Shown: piece by piece, positions 1 to 8,786 of the stretch
Position numbering within the stretch: position 1 is the stretch's first letter
How the letters are laid out: each line of letters opens with the position of its first letter
The notes under the pieces: generated by a model
The model's database searches: none
Told to the model about the DNA's origin: nothing
What the model saw: the letters and a program-made list of their open reading frames with translations, nothing else
Source: Segatella cerevisiae
GTDB taxonomy: Bacteria > Bacteroidota > Bacteroidia > Bacteroidales > Bacteroidaceae
Reading direction: 5' to 3'
DNA: 64,000 nucleotides
Assembly (NCBI RefSeq): GCF_024054555.1
Contig: NZ_JAMXLY010000009.1
Span: forward strand, 20,133 to 84,132
Program-made: the position numbers and the translations under genes

Positions 1-114
1 CTGTGTATGATTTTAGGGGGCAGAGAGAAAGTTTTCGGACTTTACCAGTCTCCTTTTCATTCTTTGAAGATACCGTTAGGGAGAGGACTACGGGCTCCTC
101 CTGCAACCGTATAA
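1..114 (+). CDS. 3' end of an unidentified gene (partial)
   Basis: The first frame is open from the window edge to a TAA at 112-114, giving about 37 residues that end in a basic, proline-containing tail (GRGLRAPPATV). I do not recognise the family. It lies about 245 bp upstream of the copper efflux operon in the same direction, so it may be the end of a small exported or membrane protein linked to metal resistance, but that is a guess. The stretch 115-359 holds no convincing gene. It could equally be chance. Confidence 0.35.
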   Translation: MCMILGGREKVFGLYQSPFHSLKIPLGRGLRAPPATV

Positions 115-359
115 TTTATTTTATCAACTTTCTTGAAGGGATTTCTGTCTTTACAGAAATCTGATTTCAATGTGTGTCCAAGTGTCTGTTTATTTGGGAG
201 AATATCACTGTCCGGTGAATTCTTCCAGAGCAACTATGCACACAAGCACAGTCCGAAAGGTACAGAAGGTTGATTTTCCGATTTTATCCATTTTGGAGCA
301 CGGCGTGCTATACGATGGTAAAGTCGACAGATTTAAAATATAAATTATAGGTTGTTGAA

Positions 360-3300
360 ATGCTTAATCGAATTATAAAGTATTTTTTGCATAACCGGAT
401 TATTTCAGCACTGATTTTGATTGCTGTTATTATCGGGGGTGTTGCTACGGCACCGTTTGACTGGCATACCGGAATTATTCCCAGGGATCCGGTATCAGTA
501 GATGCAATTCCGGATATAGGTGATAATCAGCAAATTGTGGCGACAGAATGGATGGGGCGCTCTCCAAAGGATGTGGAACAGCAAATCACCTATCCGCTGA
601 CCACTGCATTGTTGGGCATACCAGGTGTCAAGTCGATCCGATCTACATCCATGTTCGGTATGTCTTTCGTGTATATTATCTTCAAGGATAATGTGGATTT
701 CTATTGGAGTCGTTCTAGGATTCTGGAAAAATTGAATGCTTTGCCTTCAGGTTTGCTTCCCGAAGGCGTAAAACCGAGTTTGGGTCCTGATGCAACGGCT
801 TTGGGACAAGTGTTCTGGTATACGCTTGAAGGGCGTAACCCGAAAACTGGGCAGCCTGCAGGAGGTTGGAGTCCTGAAGAACTGCGTACAATCCAGGACT
901 ATCAGGTCAAATATGCGCTGAATTCTGTCGATGGCGTCTCTGAAGTCGCTTCTATCGGGGGCTATGTCAAAGAATATCAGGTCGATCTTGATCCTGATGC
1001 TATGCGGTCATTTGGCGTCAATATAGATCAGGTCATGCAAGCAGTGAAAAATTCAAATATTGATGTGGGGGCAGGAACTCTTGAACTTAATAAGGTGGAG
1101 TATCAGATCCGTGGGCTGGGTTATATCAAGAATTTACAGGATCTGGAAAATGCAGCAATTACTTCTCGTGACGGTCAACCCGTGAGGGTCAAAGATGTCG
1201 CACATGTCAGTTTTGGACCTGCAGAACGACGTGGGGGACTGGACAAGGAGGGTCAGGAGGCTGTTGGCGGTGTAGTCGTAGCACGTTACGGTTCTAATCC
1301 CATGGATGTTATCACCCAGATTAAGGATAAAATCAAACAGATCGGGAATAGCCTGCCACAAAAGACTTTGAGTGATGGTACGGTCTCCAAGGTATCTGTC
1401 GTTCCATTCTATGACCGGACACAATTGATCAAGGAAACGATCGGGACGTTGGACAGCGCCTTGAATCATGAGGTGCTGATTTGTATCATCGTCGTACTTG
1501 TTCTGGTTTTCAATCTCCGTACTTCGGTGGTCGTGGCGAGTCTCCTGCCTTTGTCGGTGCTCCTGACATTTATAGTAATGAAGTTGACGGGCATAGAAGC
1601 GAATGTCGTCGCTCTTTCGGGGATAGCCATAGCCATTGGCGTGATGGTCGATGTTGGCGTAGTCTTTATGGAAAACACGCTGCGAAGGTTGTATGAGTTG
1701 CATGATGAAGACGGTCATGTCAGAGGGGTGGAGTTGGAAGATGTCATCTATCGTTCCGTGACGGAAGTGTCCTCGGCCATTATGACGGCAATGGTTACGA
1801 CGATCGTAAGTTTTATGCCGGTATTTGCCATGCAGGCACAGGAAGGTAAGATGTTCCACCCATTGGCTTATACGAAAACATTTGCCTTGGCATCAGCTTT
1901 GGTTCTTGGAATAGTTTTATTGCCGACACTGGCTTATTGGATCTTTTCTTTACGCGTTCCTATTGTTAAATGGACGTCTCCGGTCATCAACCGGATTGAA
2001 CCTTTGCGACTGTGGGTTGCTGCAAGAAAAAATTCCGGCTATCGGAAATATCTGAATCAACTGTCTATCGGGATCGTTGTCTTACTGGCAGTGTATGTAC
2101 TTGCTTCCACATGGCTGCCTTTGGGCCCTGATAATGGAATCATACTGAATACACTGTTTGTGGCAGCGATCGTGGCTGTTATTCTGACCGCTTTGTGGCT
2201 ATTGGTCATTTACTATGAGACGATCCTCCGCTGGTGTCTGACCCACCGCTGGCAGTTTATGCTTATTCCTGGCGTGACACTCGTCTTGGGACTTATGATT
2301 TGGGCGCATACCGGCAAAGAGTTTATGCCAAATCTAGATGAAGGTTCTTATTTGTTGATGCCTTCGAGTATGCCTAACTCTGGCGTAGAAGCAAATATCA
2401 ATGACGTCAAACTTTTGGATCAGCGTATTAAGACGATTCCTGAGGTGGAATCTGCTGTGGGGAAATGGGGGCGAGCCAATTCCGCACTTGATCCTGCCCC
2501 GATCTCCATGTTTGAAGTGACAGTTAGTTATTATCCGGAATACAAGATAGGAGAGGATGGCAAACGCGCTCGTTTCAAGACTGATCATAAGGGGCGTTTT
2601 CTACTTGTAGGCGGAGGGGTATATGATCCTTCTGAAAGTTTCAGGGTTGTGCCGGATGACAGTTTGATTCCAAGTGCCCATGGTCAGTATTATCGCCAAT
2701 GGCGTCCGGAGATTCGGACAAAAGATGATATATGGGCTAAAATATCGGAAGTCGCAGCACTTCCCGGACTTACGGGATACCCCAAACTACAGCCTATAGC
2801 GACACGAGAAGTGATGCTTTCCACGGGTCTGCGGTCTCCTATGGGATTGAAGATCTTCGGCCCAGACTTGAACGCTATCGAAATTGCAGGTATGCAGTTG
2901 GAAAAGGCCTTAAAGCACGTTCCTCTTGTAGAGAAATCGTCGGTTTACTACGACCGTTCTACAGGGGCTCCATATATAGAAATCCATCCGGACCGTGAGA
3001 AAATGGCACGTTATGGCATTCAGGTCAATGATTTGCAGAATGTGATATCTACAGCTATAGGAGGCATGGAAGAAAGTGTAGCTGTTGACGGACGTGCCCG
3101 TTTCCCGATTCGTGTACGTTATGCCCGTGAACTTAGAAATGCTCCTGATGCGCTGGGGCATATTCTGATACCTACTTCTGACGGCAGCCAAATTCCTTTG
3201 AGTGAAGTAGCCAGCCTGCAGTTTGCTGACGGTGCTACAATGATCAAGAGTGAGAATGCTTTTCCTGTCGGCTATGTGACTTTCGACAAGGTGGGGAATA

Positions 3301-4040
3301 CTGCAGAGGTAACTGTCGTGAATAAGGCAAAGCGTTATCTTGACGGTCAGGTGAAATCTGGTAAAATCGTTCTTCCCAAAGGCGTTTACTACCAGTTTAC
3401 CGGCAGTTATGAGCAGGAGATTCATGCCACTAAGCGGTTGGCTTTGATTATCCCTGTGGCCCTGTTGTGTATTCTGATGATACTTTATTTCCAGTTTAAG
3501 TCGGTTACAGCTTCTCTGATCCATTTTTCAGGGGTGTTCGTGGCTTTTGCAGGCGGATTTATTCTGATTTGGCTTTACGGTCAACCTTGGTTTATGAATT
3601 TCAGTATAGCAGGTGAGAACATGAGAACTCTTTTTGGAATGCATACGATCAATTTGAGCGTAGCGGTCTGGGTCGGGTTTATCGCCCTGTTTGGGATAGC
3701 TACTGATGACGGTGTCTTGATGGGAACCTATATCCATCAAGTCTTCCTGCATGATCATCCGGATACGAAAGAGGGTATAGTAGAAGCTGTGGTTCATGCG
3801 GGGCTGAAGCGTGTCAGACCTGCATCGATGACTACGGCAGCAACACTGATCGCTTTGTTGCCAGTGCTGTCGTCTACAGGGAAGGGTTCGGATATTATGG
3901 TTCCTATGGCAATACCCACCTTTGGAGGTATGTTGATTCAAACCATGACGATGTTTGTGGTCCCTGTCCTGCAGTGCTCTTGGCGGGAAAATGTGTTGAA
4001 GAATAAAATAAGACGTGAAAAAAGGAAGTTAACGGTATGA
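360..4040 (+). CDS. cusA: CusA/CzcA-type heavy-metal RND efflux pump (Cu(I)/Ag(I) class)
   Basis: Inner-membrane proton-driven pump of a tripartite metal exporter, 1226 residues, slightly longer than the ~1050 usual for CusA. The N-terminus has the typical first transmembrane helix followed by the periplasmic porter domain (AIPDIGDNQQIV; WMGRSPKDVEQQ). The TM4 motif GVMVDVGVVFMEN carries the essential proton-relay aspartate (D431). Three methionines match the Cu(I)-binding triad of E. coli CusA: M667 (LMPSSMPN), M717 (PISMFEV) and M819 (EVMLSTGL), which points to Cu(I)/Ag(I) rather than Zn/Co/Cd. The M717-M819 spacing is about 50 residues longer than in E. coli, so the porter domain has an insertion. 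The stop overlaps the next start by 4 bp (ATGA), so it is the first gene of a translationally coupled operon. Confidence 0.93.
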   Translation: MLNRIIKYFLHNRIISALILIAVIIGGVATAPFDWHTGIIPRDPVSVDAIPDIGDNQQIVATEWMGRSPKDVEQQITYPLTTALLGIPGVKSIRSTSMFGMSFVYIIFKDNVDFYWSRSRILEKLNALPSGLLPEGVKPSLGPDATALGQVFWYTLEGRNPKTGQPAGGWSPEELRTIQDYQVKYALNSVDGVSEVASIGGYVKEYQVDLDPDAMRSFGVNIDQVMQAVKNSNIDVGAGTLELNKVEYQIRGLGYIKNLQDLENAAITSRDGQPVRVKDVAHVSFGPAERRGGLDKEGQEAVGGVVVARYGSNPMDVITQIKDKIKQIGNSLPQKTLSDGTVSKVSVVPFYDRTQLIKETIGTLDSALNHEVLICIIVVLVLVFNLRTSVVVASLLPLSVLLTFIVMKLTGIEANVVALSGIAIAIGVMVDVGVVFMENTLRRLYELHDEDGHVRGVELEDVIYRSVTEVSSAIMTAMVTTIVSFMPVFAMQAQEGKMFHPLAYTKTFALASALVLGIVLLPTLAYWIFSLRVPIVKWTSPVINRIEPLRLWVAARKNSGYRKYLNQLSIGIVVLLAVYVLASTWLPLGPDNGIILNTLFVAAIVAVILTALWLLVIYYETILRWCLTHRWQFMLIPGVTLVLGLMIWAHTGKEFMPNLDEGSYLLMPSSMPNSGVEANINDVKLLDQRIKTIPEVESAVGKWGRANSALDPAPISMFEVTVSYYPEYKIGEDGKRARFKTDHKGRFLLVGGGVYDPSESFRVVPDDSLIPSAHGQYYRQWRPEIRTKDDIWAKISEVAALPGLTGYPKLQPIATREVMLSTGLRSPMGLKIFGPDLNAIEIAGMQLEKALKHVPLVEKSSVYYDRSTGAPYIEIHPDREKMARYGIQVNDLQNVISTAIGGMEESVAVDGRARFPIRVRYARELRNAPDALGHILIPTSDGSQIPLSEVASLQFADGATMIKSENAFPVGYVTFDKVGNTAEVTVVNKAKRYLDGQVKSGKIVLPKGVYYQFTGSYEQEIHATKRLALIIPVALLCILMILYFQFKSVTASLIHFSGVFVAFAGGFILIWLYGQPWFMNFSIAGENMRTLFGMHTINLSVAVWVGFIALFGIATDDGVLMGTYIHQVFLHDHPDTKEGIVEAVVHAGLKRVRPASMTTAATLIALLPVLSSTGKGSDIMVPMAIPTFGGMLIQTMTMFVVPVLQCSWRENVLKNKIRREKRKLTV

Positions 4041-5359
4041 AAAAAATATACTTTATAGCACTTATTGTCGTTCTGATAAACACGGCAAAAGGTTTTGCCC
4101 AAACAGATAGTTTGAAGAATTACATGGTCATGGCCGTGCAGAACAGTCCGTCAGCGCAGGCGGCTTACCGCAGTTATGAAGCTGCCCTGCAACGTATAAT
4201 CCCTGCCGGATCTCTAGATGACCCACAGATCTCAGCAGACTTTTATCCTAAGCCTATGGCTCTTGTGGACGGAAAGAACATTGCGAATATCAATGTGATG
4301 CAGATGTTCCCTTGGTTTGGGACACTCAAGGCTTCCAAACAGGAAAAGTCCTGGCTCGCAGAGGCCGCTTATCAGCAATACCGAAAGGTGGGGCTGAGTT
4401 TGGCTCTGGATGTTCAGAAATCTTGGTACAAGATGTTGTCTCTTCATGAACAGAGTTATACACTAGGGGACAATATCCGTTTGTTGGAGAATATCAAAAA
4501 GATGGCTTTGTTCAAATATAAGACTCCGGATGTCATGTATGGTATGGGAAAAGGCAGTGGAGGCAATGCGAAGATGAGTGATCAGTTGAGAATTCAGGTT
4601 GAGATAGAGAAACTTCAGGAGCAGAAAGAAGACGTTGAATCCCAGTTGGCAACTTTGATGAGACAATTTAATATTCTGCTGCACCGTAATGAGAATATTC
4701 CAGTGGTTCTTCCTGATACTCTTATAGAAACATTGATGCCTGTTGTCAATGTTGAAGACATTGAACAAAGAGATCCTCAACTTTTCCAGTTGAAAGCCCA
4801 GGGGAATTCATATTTGGCTCAGAAAGAGAAGGCTGAAAAGATGGGGTTGCCGATGTTGGGTGTCGGAGTAGGCTGGATGTTTAACGAGAAGCGGAATGTG
4901 GGTCATTCAACTAGTGACATGGGTGACAATATGAATCACATGAATGGTATGGATATGCCGATGCTGATGCTGAAAGTTTCTTTGCCTATCTATCGCAAGA
5001 AAGTGAAGGCCCAGGAACGGGCTGCCGCTTTGATGAAGGCCAGTTCGGATGAGAGTTATGCGGCCCAAGTGGATGTGCTCAGGGGCAGGTATGAAGAAAT
5101 CATTCGAGAGGGCAAAGAAGAAAGGCGGAGAATTCAACTTTGTGACAAGGAAGGTACAATCCTTGATCATACTATTTCTTTGATGAGTTCTGAATATGCT
5201 AATGGGACTTCTTCAATCACAGATATTTTGCAGACACAACGAACGTTGATTGATTTTAAGTTGAAGAGATATGATGCAGTTGCAGCCTACGACATGGCAG
5301 TAGCGGAGATGGAGAATATAGATGCCGTAAATGATTTCAGTACGCATAAGGAAAGATGA
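4037..5359 (+). CDS. TolC-family outer-membrane channel of the Cus-type efflux system
   Basis: Outer-membrane efflux channel, 440 residues, the normal size for CusC/TolC proteins. A signal peptide (MKKIYFIALIVVLINTAKGFAQ) precedes long alpha-helical segments with the two-fold repeat expected of the family. A methionine/histidine-rich stretch around residues 290-315 (DMGDNMNHMNGMDMPML) is a plausible soft-metal binding loop and fits a copper or silver substrate. It overlaps cusA by 4 bp upstream and cusB by 4 bp downstream, so the three products are probably made in balanced amounts. There is no lipobox after the signal peptide, unlike E. coli CusC. Confidence 0.88.
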   Translation: MKKIYFIALIVVLINTAKGFAQTDSLKNYMVMAVQNSPSAQAAYRSYEAALQRIIPAGSLDDPQISADFYPKPMALVDGKNIANINVMQMFPWFGTLKASKQEKSWLAEAAYQQYRKVGLSLALDVQKSWYKMLSLHEQSYTLGDNIRLLENIKKMALFKYKTPDVMYGMGKGSGGNAKMSDQLRIQVEIEKLQEQKEDVESQLATLMRQFNILLHRNENIPVVLPDTLIETLMPVVNVEDIEQRDPQLFQLKAQGNSYLAQKEKAEKMGLPMLGVGVGWMFNEKRNVGHSTSDMGDNMNHMNGMDMPMLMLKVSLPIYRKKVKAQERAAALMKASSDESYAAQVDVLRGRYEEIIREGKEERRRIQLCDKEGTILDHTISLMSSEYANGTSSITDILQTQRTLIDFKLKRYDAVAAYDMAVAEMENIDAVNDFSTHKER

Positions 5360-6624
5360 TGAAACATAAAATTTTAACAATATGGAAGTCCAATAGGTGG
5401 ATCAGATACGTTCTGATATTATTGGCGGGATTGTTCTTCGGATGGTTGTTCTTCCATTCCTCTTCCGGTGAGTCTAGACCGACCGTGGACCGTCAGAGTC
5501 ATAGAAAACAGATTTGGACATGCTCTATGCATCCCCAAATCAGATTGGACCATCCGGGTAAATGCCCGATATGTGGAATGGATCTGGTCCCGGTGAAGAA
5601 TACCTCTTCGTCAGGGATGAGTATGGCTTCCGATGCTGTTCAGATGAGCAGCGAGGCGATGGCTCTTGCCAATGTGGAAACAGCTGTTGTGGGGGAAGGT
5701 TCGCTTAATCGGCAAATCCGCCTTTTCGGTAAGATAGCACCTGATCAGCGGACGCAGCAGTCTCAGACATCATACGTCGCAGGACGTATCGAACGTCTTT
5801 TCGTGAATGCTGTCGGTGATCACATCTCCAGAGGCCAAACGATAGCTGTCATCTATTCTCCGGAGTTGTATACCGCTGAACAGGAATTGGTTGAGGCCCT
5901 GCAGTTTGATGACAGTAGACAGAGGAAAGTTCTGGTAGAGGCAGCAGTGGAGAAACTCCGGTTGTTGAATGTGGACAATGGGCAGATCAGGAGAGTGCTG
6001 AAAAGTAGAAAACCTTCTCCTTTCGCAGAGTTGAAAGCAAATACGACAGGGACGGTGATAGCCAAGAGTGTCAACCAGGGAGATTATGTGAATCAAGGAG
6101 CTGTGCTGATGCAGATTGCCAATCTCTCTACTGTTTGGGCAATGTTCCAGGCTTATGAGAATGATCTGCCGTTCATCCACGTGGGTGAACGGATACAGTT
6201 CACGGCTGAGGCTATTCCTGGGAAGGTGTTTATAGGCACAGTCTCATTCGTAGATCCCATTATTGATGACAAGTCTCGGACGGCAGGGGTCAGGATAGTT
6301 CTGGCTAATCGTGGAGGACTTTTCAAACCGGAAATGCTTGTTTCCGGATATCTATCAGTGTCGCCGGGGCGTTACCGGAATGATCTCGTTGTCCCTAAGT
6401 CAGCGGTGTTGTGGACGGGGAAACGTTCAGTTGTCTATGTTAAGGAGCCAATGAAAGGCATGACTGCTTTTTCTATGCGTCAGGTTACTCTTGGTCCTTC
6501 TCTTCAAAATGGCTATGTGGTCCTTAGCGGACTGTCAAGGGGCGAACAGATTGTAGTTAATGGTACTTTTGCAGTAGATGCAAGTGCCCAATTGGAAGGC
6601 AAGCCTTCGATGATGGATCATTGA
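5356..6624 (+). CDS. cusB: CusB-type periplasmic adaptor (membrane fusion protein) with heavy-metal-binding domain
   Basis: Periplasmic adaptor linking the RND pump to the outer-membrane channel, 422 residues. An N-terminal membrane anchor (about residues 15-36) is followed by a heavy-metal-binding domain at about 53-81, with the pattern WTCSMHP...CPICGMDLVPV whose Cys, Met and His residues bind Cu/Ag. Then come barrel-sandwich/lipoyl (SYVAGRIERLFVNAVGDHI), helical hairpin, second lipoyl half (ANTTGTVIAKSVNQGDYV) and beta-barrel domains. The metal-binding module at the N-terminus supports direct metal handover to CusA. Third gene of the overlapping operon; the HMA protein follows after 93 bp. 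Confidence 0.9.
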   Translation: MMKHKILTIWKSNRWIRYVLILLAGLFFGWLFFHSSSGESRPTVDRQSHRKQIWTCSMHPQIRLDHPGKCPICGMDLVPVKNTSSSGMSMASDAVQMSSEAMALANVETAVVGEGSLNRQIRLFGKIAPDQRTQQSQTSYVAGRIERLFVNAVGDHISRGQTIAVIYSPELYTAEQELVEALQFDDSRQRKVLVEAAVEKLRLLNVDNGQIRRVLKSRKPSPFAELKANTTGTVIAKSVNQGDYVNQGAVLMQIANLSTVWAMFQAYENDLPFIHVGERIQFTAEAIPGKVFIGTVSFVDPIIDDKSRTAGVRIVLANRGGLFKPEMLVSGYLSVSPGRYRNDLVVPKSAVLWTGKRSVVYVKEPMKGMTAFSMRQVTLGPSLQNGYVVLSGLSRGEQIVVNGTFAVDASAQLEGKPSMMDH

Positions 6625-6717
6625 TGATCTTCCGAGTGATTTTATAACATAATGAAAAAGAGGGGCTGCCAATAGTGGAAGTCCAAATATAAATAATAAC
6701 TTTTAAAACAAACAGAA

Positions 6718-7044
6718 ATGAAAAAAATGATGGTATTAATGATGTCTGCACTCTTATTGAGTGGCGTAGCATCGGCAAAGGTCGTAAAGACGACATTCAA
6801 AGTAGGCGGCGTATGCAATTCCTGCAAAGCAAGAATAGAGAAAGCCGCACAATCTGTAAAAGGCGTGAAAACGGCTTCTTGGAATGTGGAGAGCAAGCAA
6901 TTGAATTTGGCTTATGACAACCAACTGACTACTCCTTTGAAAGTGGAGACTGCCATTGCCAAAGTTGGTCATGATGCCGGTTCCGTGAAGGCCAGTACTG
7001 CAGCTTACAATAAATTACCGGGATGCTGCAAGTATCGTAAGTAA
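6718..7044 (+). CDS. Exported heavy-metal-associated (HMA) domain protein, probable periplasmic copper chaperone
   Basis: A 108-residue protein with a signal peptide ending near SGVASA and a single ferredoxin-like HMA domain. The metal site is the CxxC motif CNSC at residues 33-36. A second Cys pair near the C-terminus (GCCKY) could extend the site. Its position just downstream of cusABC suggests it collects Cu(I) in the periplasm and delivers it to the pump. Unlike CopZ-type chaperones it is exported. It ends before a strong terminator hairpin, so it is probably the last gene of the operon. Confidence 0.85.
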   Translation: MKKMMVLMMSALLLSGVASAKVVKTTFKVGGVCNSCKARIEKAAQSVKGVKTASWNVESKQLNLAYDNQLTTPLKVETAIAKVGHDAGSVKASTAAYNKLPGCCKYRK

Positions 7045-7073
7045 TGGTGTAACAGAAATTTTAAAGTAATGTG

Positions 7074-7120
7074 AATGGTTCTCCTTGGGGTCGTAGAGAT
7101 CTCTCGGAGAACCATTTTTT
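7074..7120 (+). terminator. Rho-independent terminator of the cus operon
   Basis: Perfect 11-bp stem (AATGGTTCTCC / GGAGAACCATT) followed by a run of T to 7120, 30 bp after the HMA gene stop. Confidence 0.85.
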
Positions 7121-7135
7121 GTTATATAAGAGGGG

Positions 7136-7179
7136 GAGCATAAATAAAGGGCATGCCAATTTAGTTCATTGACACACCC
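7136..7179 (-). terminator. Terminator of the exported glutathione peroxidase gene
   Basis: On the minus strand an imperfect stem (GGGTGTGTCAAT / ATTGGCATGCCC) with G-T pairs leads into TTTATTTATG. The same hairpin and its flanks recur after the second peroxidase gene at 8095-8130, showing the downstream region was duplicated with the gene. Confidence 0.55.
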
Positions 7180-7218
7180 TTCCTAAAACCATTTATAAAA
7201 TAATAGATAGAAATCGTT

Positions 7219-7962
7219 TTATTCCTTCAGGAGTTTTGCAACTTCAGCATCGATGTGTTCGATTTTCTCAGTCGGTTCAAACCGTTCTACTACCTGTCCT
7301 TTTTTGTTGATCAGAAACTTGGTGAAGTTCCACTTGATGTCAGGTTTGCTCTCGTAGTCAGGATCCTTTTCAGAGAGCATCTTGTTGAGATTGGGGTAGA
7401 TGGGGTTGGTTATATCCCATCCTGCAAAACCCTTCTGGGATTTGAGGAATTTATAGAGTGGTTCGGCATCGTCGCCGTTGACCTTTATCTTCTGGAACTG
7501 AGGAAATTTGATACCGTAATTGAGTTGGCAGAACTGATGGATGCTTTCGATTGTACCGGGTGCCTGCTGGGCAAACTGGTTGCAGGGGAAGTCGAGGATC
7601 TCGAAACCTTGGGAATGATACTTCTCATAGAGGTTCTCCAGATCCGTGTAAGTTGGAGTGAAGCCACACTTTGTGGCGGTATTGACGATCAAGATCACCT
7701 TATTCGCATATTTCTTCAGGGAGACAGGTTTGCCATTCATGTCCTTGACCGTGAATTGGTAAACTGTCTTTGCGTTTTTTGAATGTGTTTTGGTGTTCTT
7801 GGAAATTGCATTGCCGTTATTCGGATTTGCAGAACTCACGGAAATGGAATAACTGCCTTGTGACCGCATATTATCGTTGAAAGCATAGTCTGCATTTTGA
7901 GCGCCTGCGCTTGCTGCCAGCAAAGCGAAAAGGCACATAGAATATATTTTCTTTTTCATCAT
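7219..7962 (-). CDS. Glutathione peroxidase family protein, exported paralogue
   Basis: Cysteine-type (non-selenium) glutathione-peroxidase-fold peroxidase of 247 residues that reduces hydroperoxides, probably using a thioredoxin-like donor. A signal peptide (MMKKKIYSMCLFALLAASAGA) and an Asn/Ser-rich linker to about residue 64 precede the catalytic domain. The peroxidatic Cys is C99 in NTATKCGFTPTY; FPCNQF and the WNFTKF tryptophan/asparagine motif complete the active site. The catalytic domain is nearly identical to the neighbouring cytosolic copy, so this gene looks like a duplicate that gained an export signal and linker. A minus-strand -7 box (TATATTTG, 8021-8028) lies about 50 bp upstream of the start. 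Confidence 0.9.
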   Translation of the reverse strand: MMKKKIYSMCLFALLAASAGAQNADYAFNDNMRSQGSYSISVSSANPNNGNAISKNTKTHSKNAKTVYQFTVKDMNGKPVSLKKYANKVILIVNTATKCGFTPTYTDLENLYEKYHSQGFEILDFPCNQFAQQAPGTIESIHQFCQLNYGIKFPQFQKIKVNGDDAEPLYKFLKSQKGFAGWDITNPIYPNLNKMLSEKDPDYESKPDIKWNFTKFLINKKGQVVERFEPTEKIEHIDAEVAKLLKE

Positions 7963-8020
7963 GATGAATTTAATTAGGTGTCCCTTCTATAAGGGCTATA
8001 GATTTTGTTATATCTCAATG

Positions 8021-8028
8021 CAAATATA
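8021..8028 (-). promoter_or_regulatory. Predicted -7 box for the exported glutathione peroxidase
   Basis: Minus strand reads TATATTTG, matching Bacteroidota TAnnTTTG, about 58 bp upstream of the start codon. No clear TTTG -33 element at the usual spacing. Confidence 0.5.
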
Positions 8029-8094
8029 AGGAATAATTCTGAGATTATCAGATTTCTTGGAAAAATTACTGATTTAGGCAACTAAATAGGGCAT

Positions 8095-8130
8095 AAATAA
8101 AGGGCATGCCGATTATTCATTGGCATACCC
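8095..8130 (-). terminator. Terminator of the cytosolic glutathione peroxidase gene
   Basis: On the minus strand GGGTATGCC pairs with GGCATGCCC around an 11-nt loop and is followed by TTTATTTATG. Confidence 0.65.
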
Positions 8131-8157
8131 TTCCTAAAACCATTTATAAAATATGTA

Positions 8158-8712
8158 TTATTCCTTCAAGAGTTTCTCGATTTCAGCAGCGACGTGTTCG
8201 ATTTTCTCGGTAGGTTCAAAGCGTTTTACCACTTGACCCTTCTTGTTGATCAAGAACTTAGTGAAGTTCCATTTGATGTCAGGTTTGTTCTTGTAGTCAG
8301 GATCTTCCTTGGAGAGGATCTTGTCTAGAACCGGATAGATAGGATGTGTCTCATCCCATCCTGCGAAGCCTTTCTGCTCTTTGAGGAATTTATAGAGAGG
8401 CTCGGCATCATCGCCGTTTACCTTGATCTTCTTGAATTGAGGGAATTTGGTACCATAGTTGAGTTTGCAGAACTGATGAATGCTCTCATCCGTACCAGGA
8501 GCCTGTTGAGCGAACTGGTTGCAAGGGAAATCAAGGATTTCGAAACCCTGAGCATGATACTTCTCATAAAGTTTCTCCAAGTCTGCATAAGTTGGAGTAA
8601 AACCACATTTTGTCGCAGTGTTGACAATCAGGAGCACTTCATTAGCATACTCCTTCAAGGATACAGGATTTCCTTTTCTGTCCTTGACAGTGAATTCGTA
8701 AATTGTTTTCAT
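8158..8712 (-). CDS. Glutathione peroxidase family protein, cytosolic paralogue
   Basis: A 184-residue thiol peroxidase without signal peptide, the usual length for bacterial glutathione peroxidases. Peroxidatic C36 lies in NTATKCGFTPTY; C64 lies in FPCNQF; the Trp/Asn motif is WNFTKF. No selenocysteine context is needed because the codon is an ordinary Cys codon. It is the upstream member of a tandem pair with the exported copy and has its own -7 box (TATCTTTG on the minus strand, 8779-8786) and terminator, so the two genes are probably transcribed separately. Confidence 0.93.
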   Translation of the reverse strand: MKTIYEFTVKDRKGNPVSLKEYANEVLLIVNTATKCGFTPTYADLEKLYEKYHAQGFEILDFPCNQFAQQAPGTDESIHQFCKLNYGTKFPQFKKIKVNGDDAEPLYKFLKEQKGFAGWDETHPIYPVLDKILSKEDPDYKNKPDIKWNFTKFLINKKGQVVKRFEPTEKIEHVAAEIEKLLKE

Positions 8713-8778
8713 TTTCTTAGTTTATCTAATTGATAAAATTGTTTAAGAACTGATTCTTTTTCATTCTTTACTGTAACG

Positions 8779-8786
8779 CAAAGATA
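8779..8786 (-). promoter_or_regulatory. Predicted -7 box for the cytosolic glutathione peroxidase
   Basis: Minus strand TATCTTTG matches TAnnTTTG and lies about 67 bp upstream of the start codon. Confidence 0.5.

Noticed and set aside
1134..1859. 241-codon minus-strand frame
   Set aside because: Antisense to cusA; high His/Arg/Gln content typical of a shadow frame.
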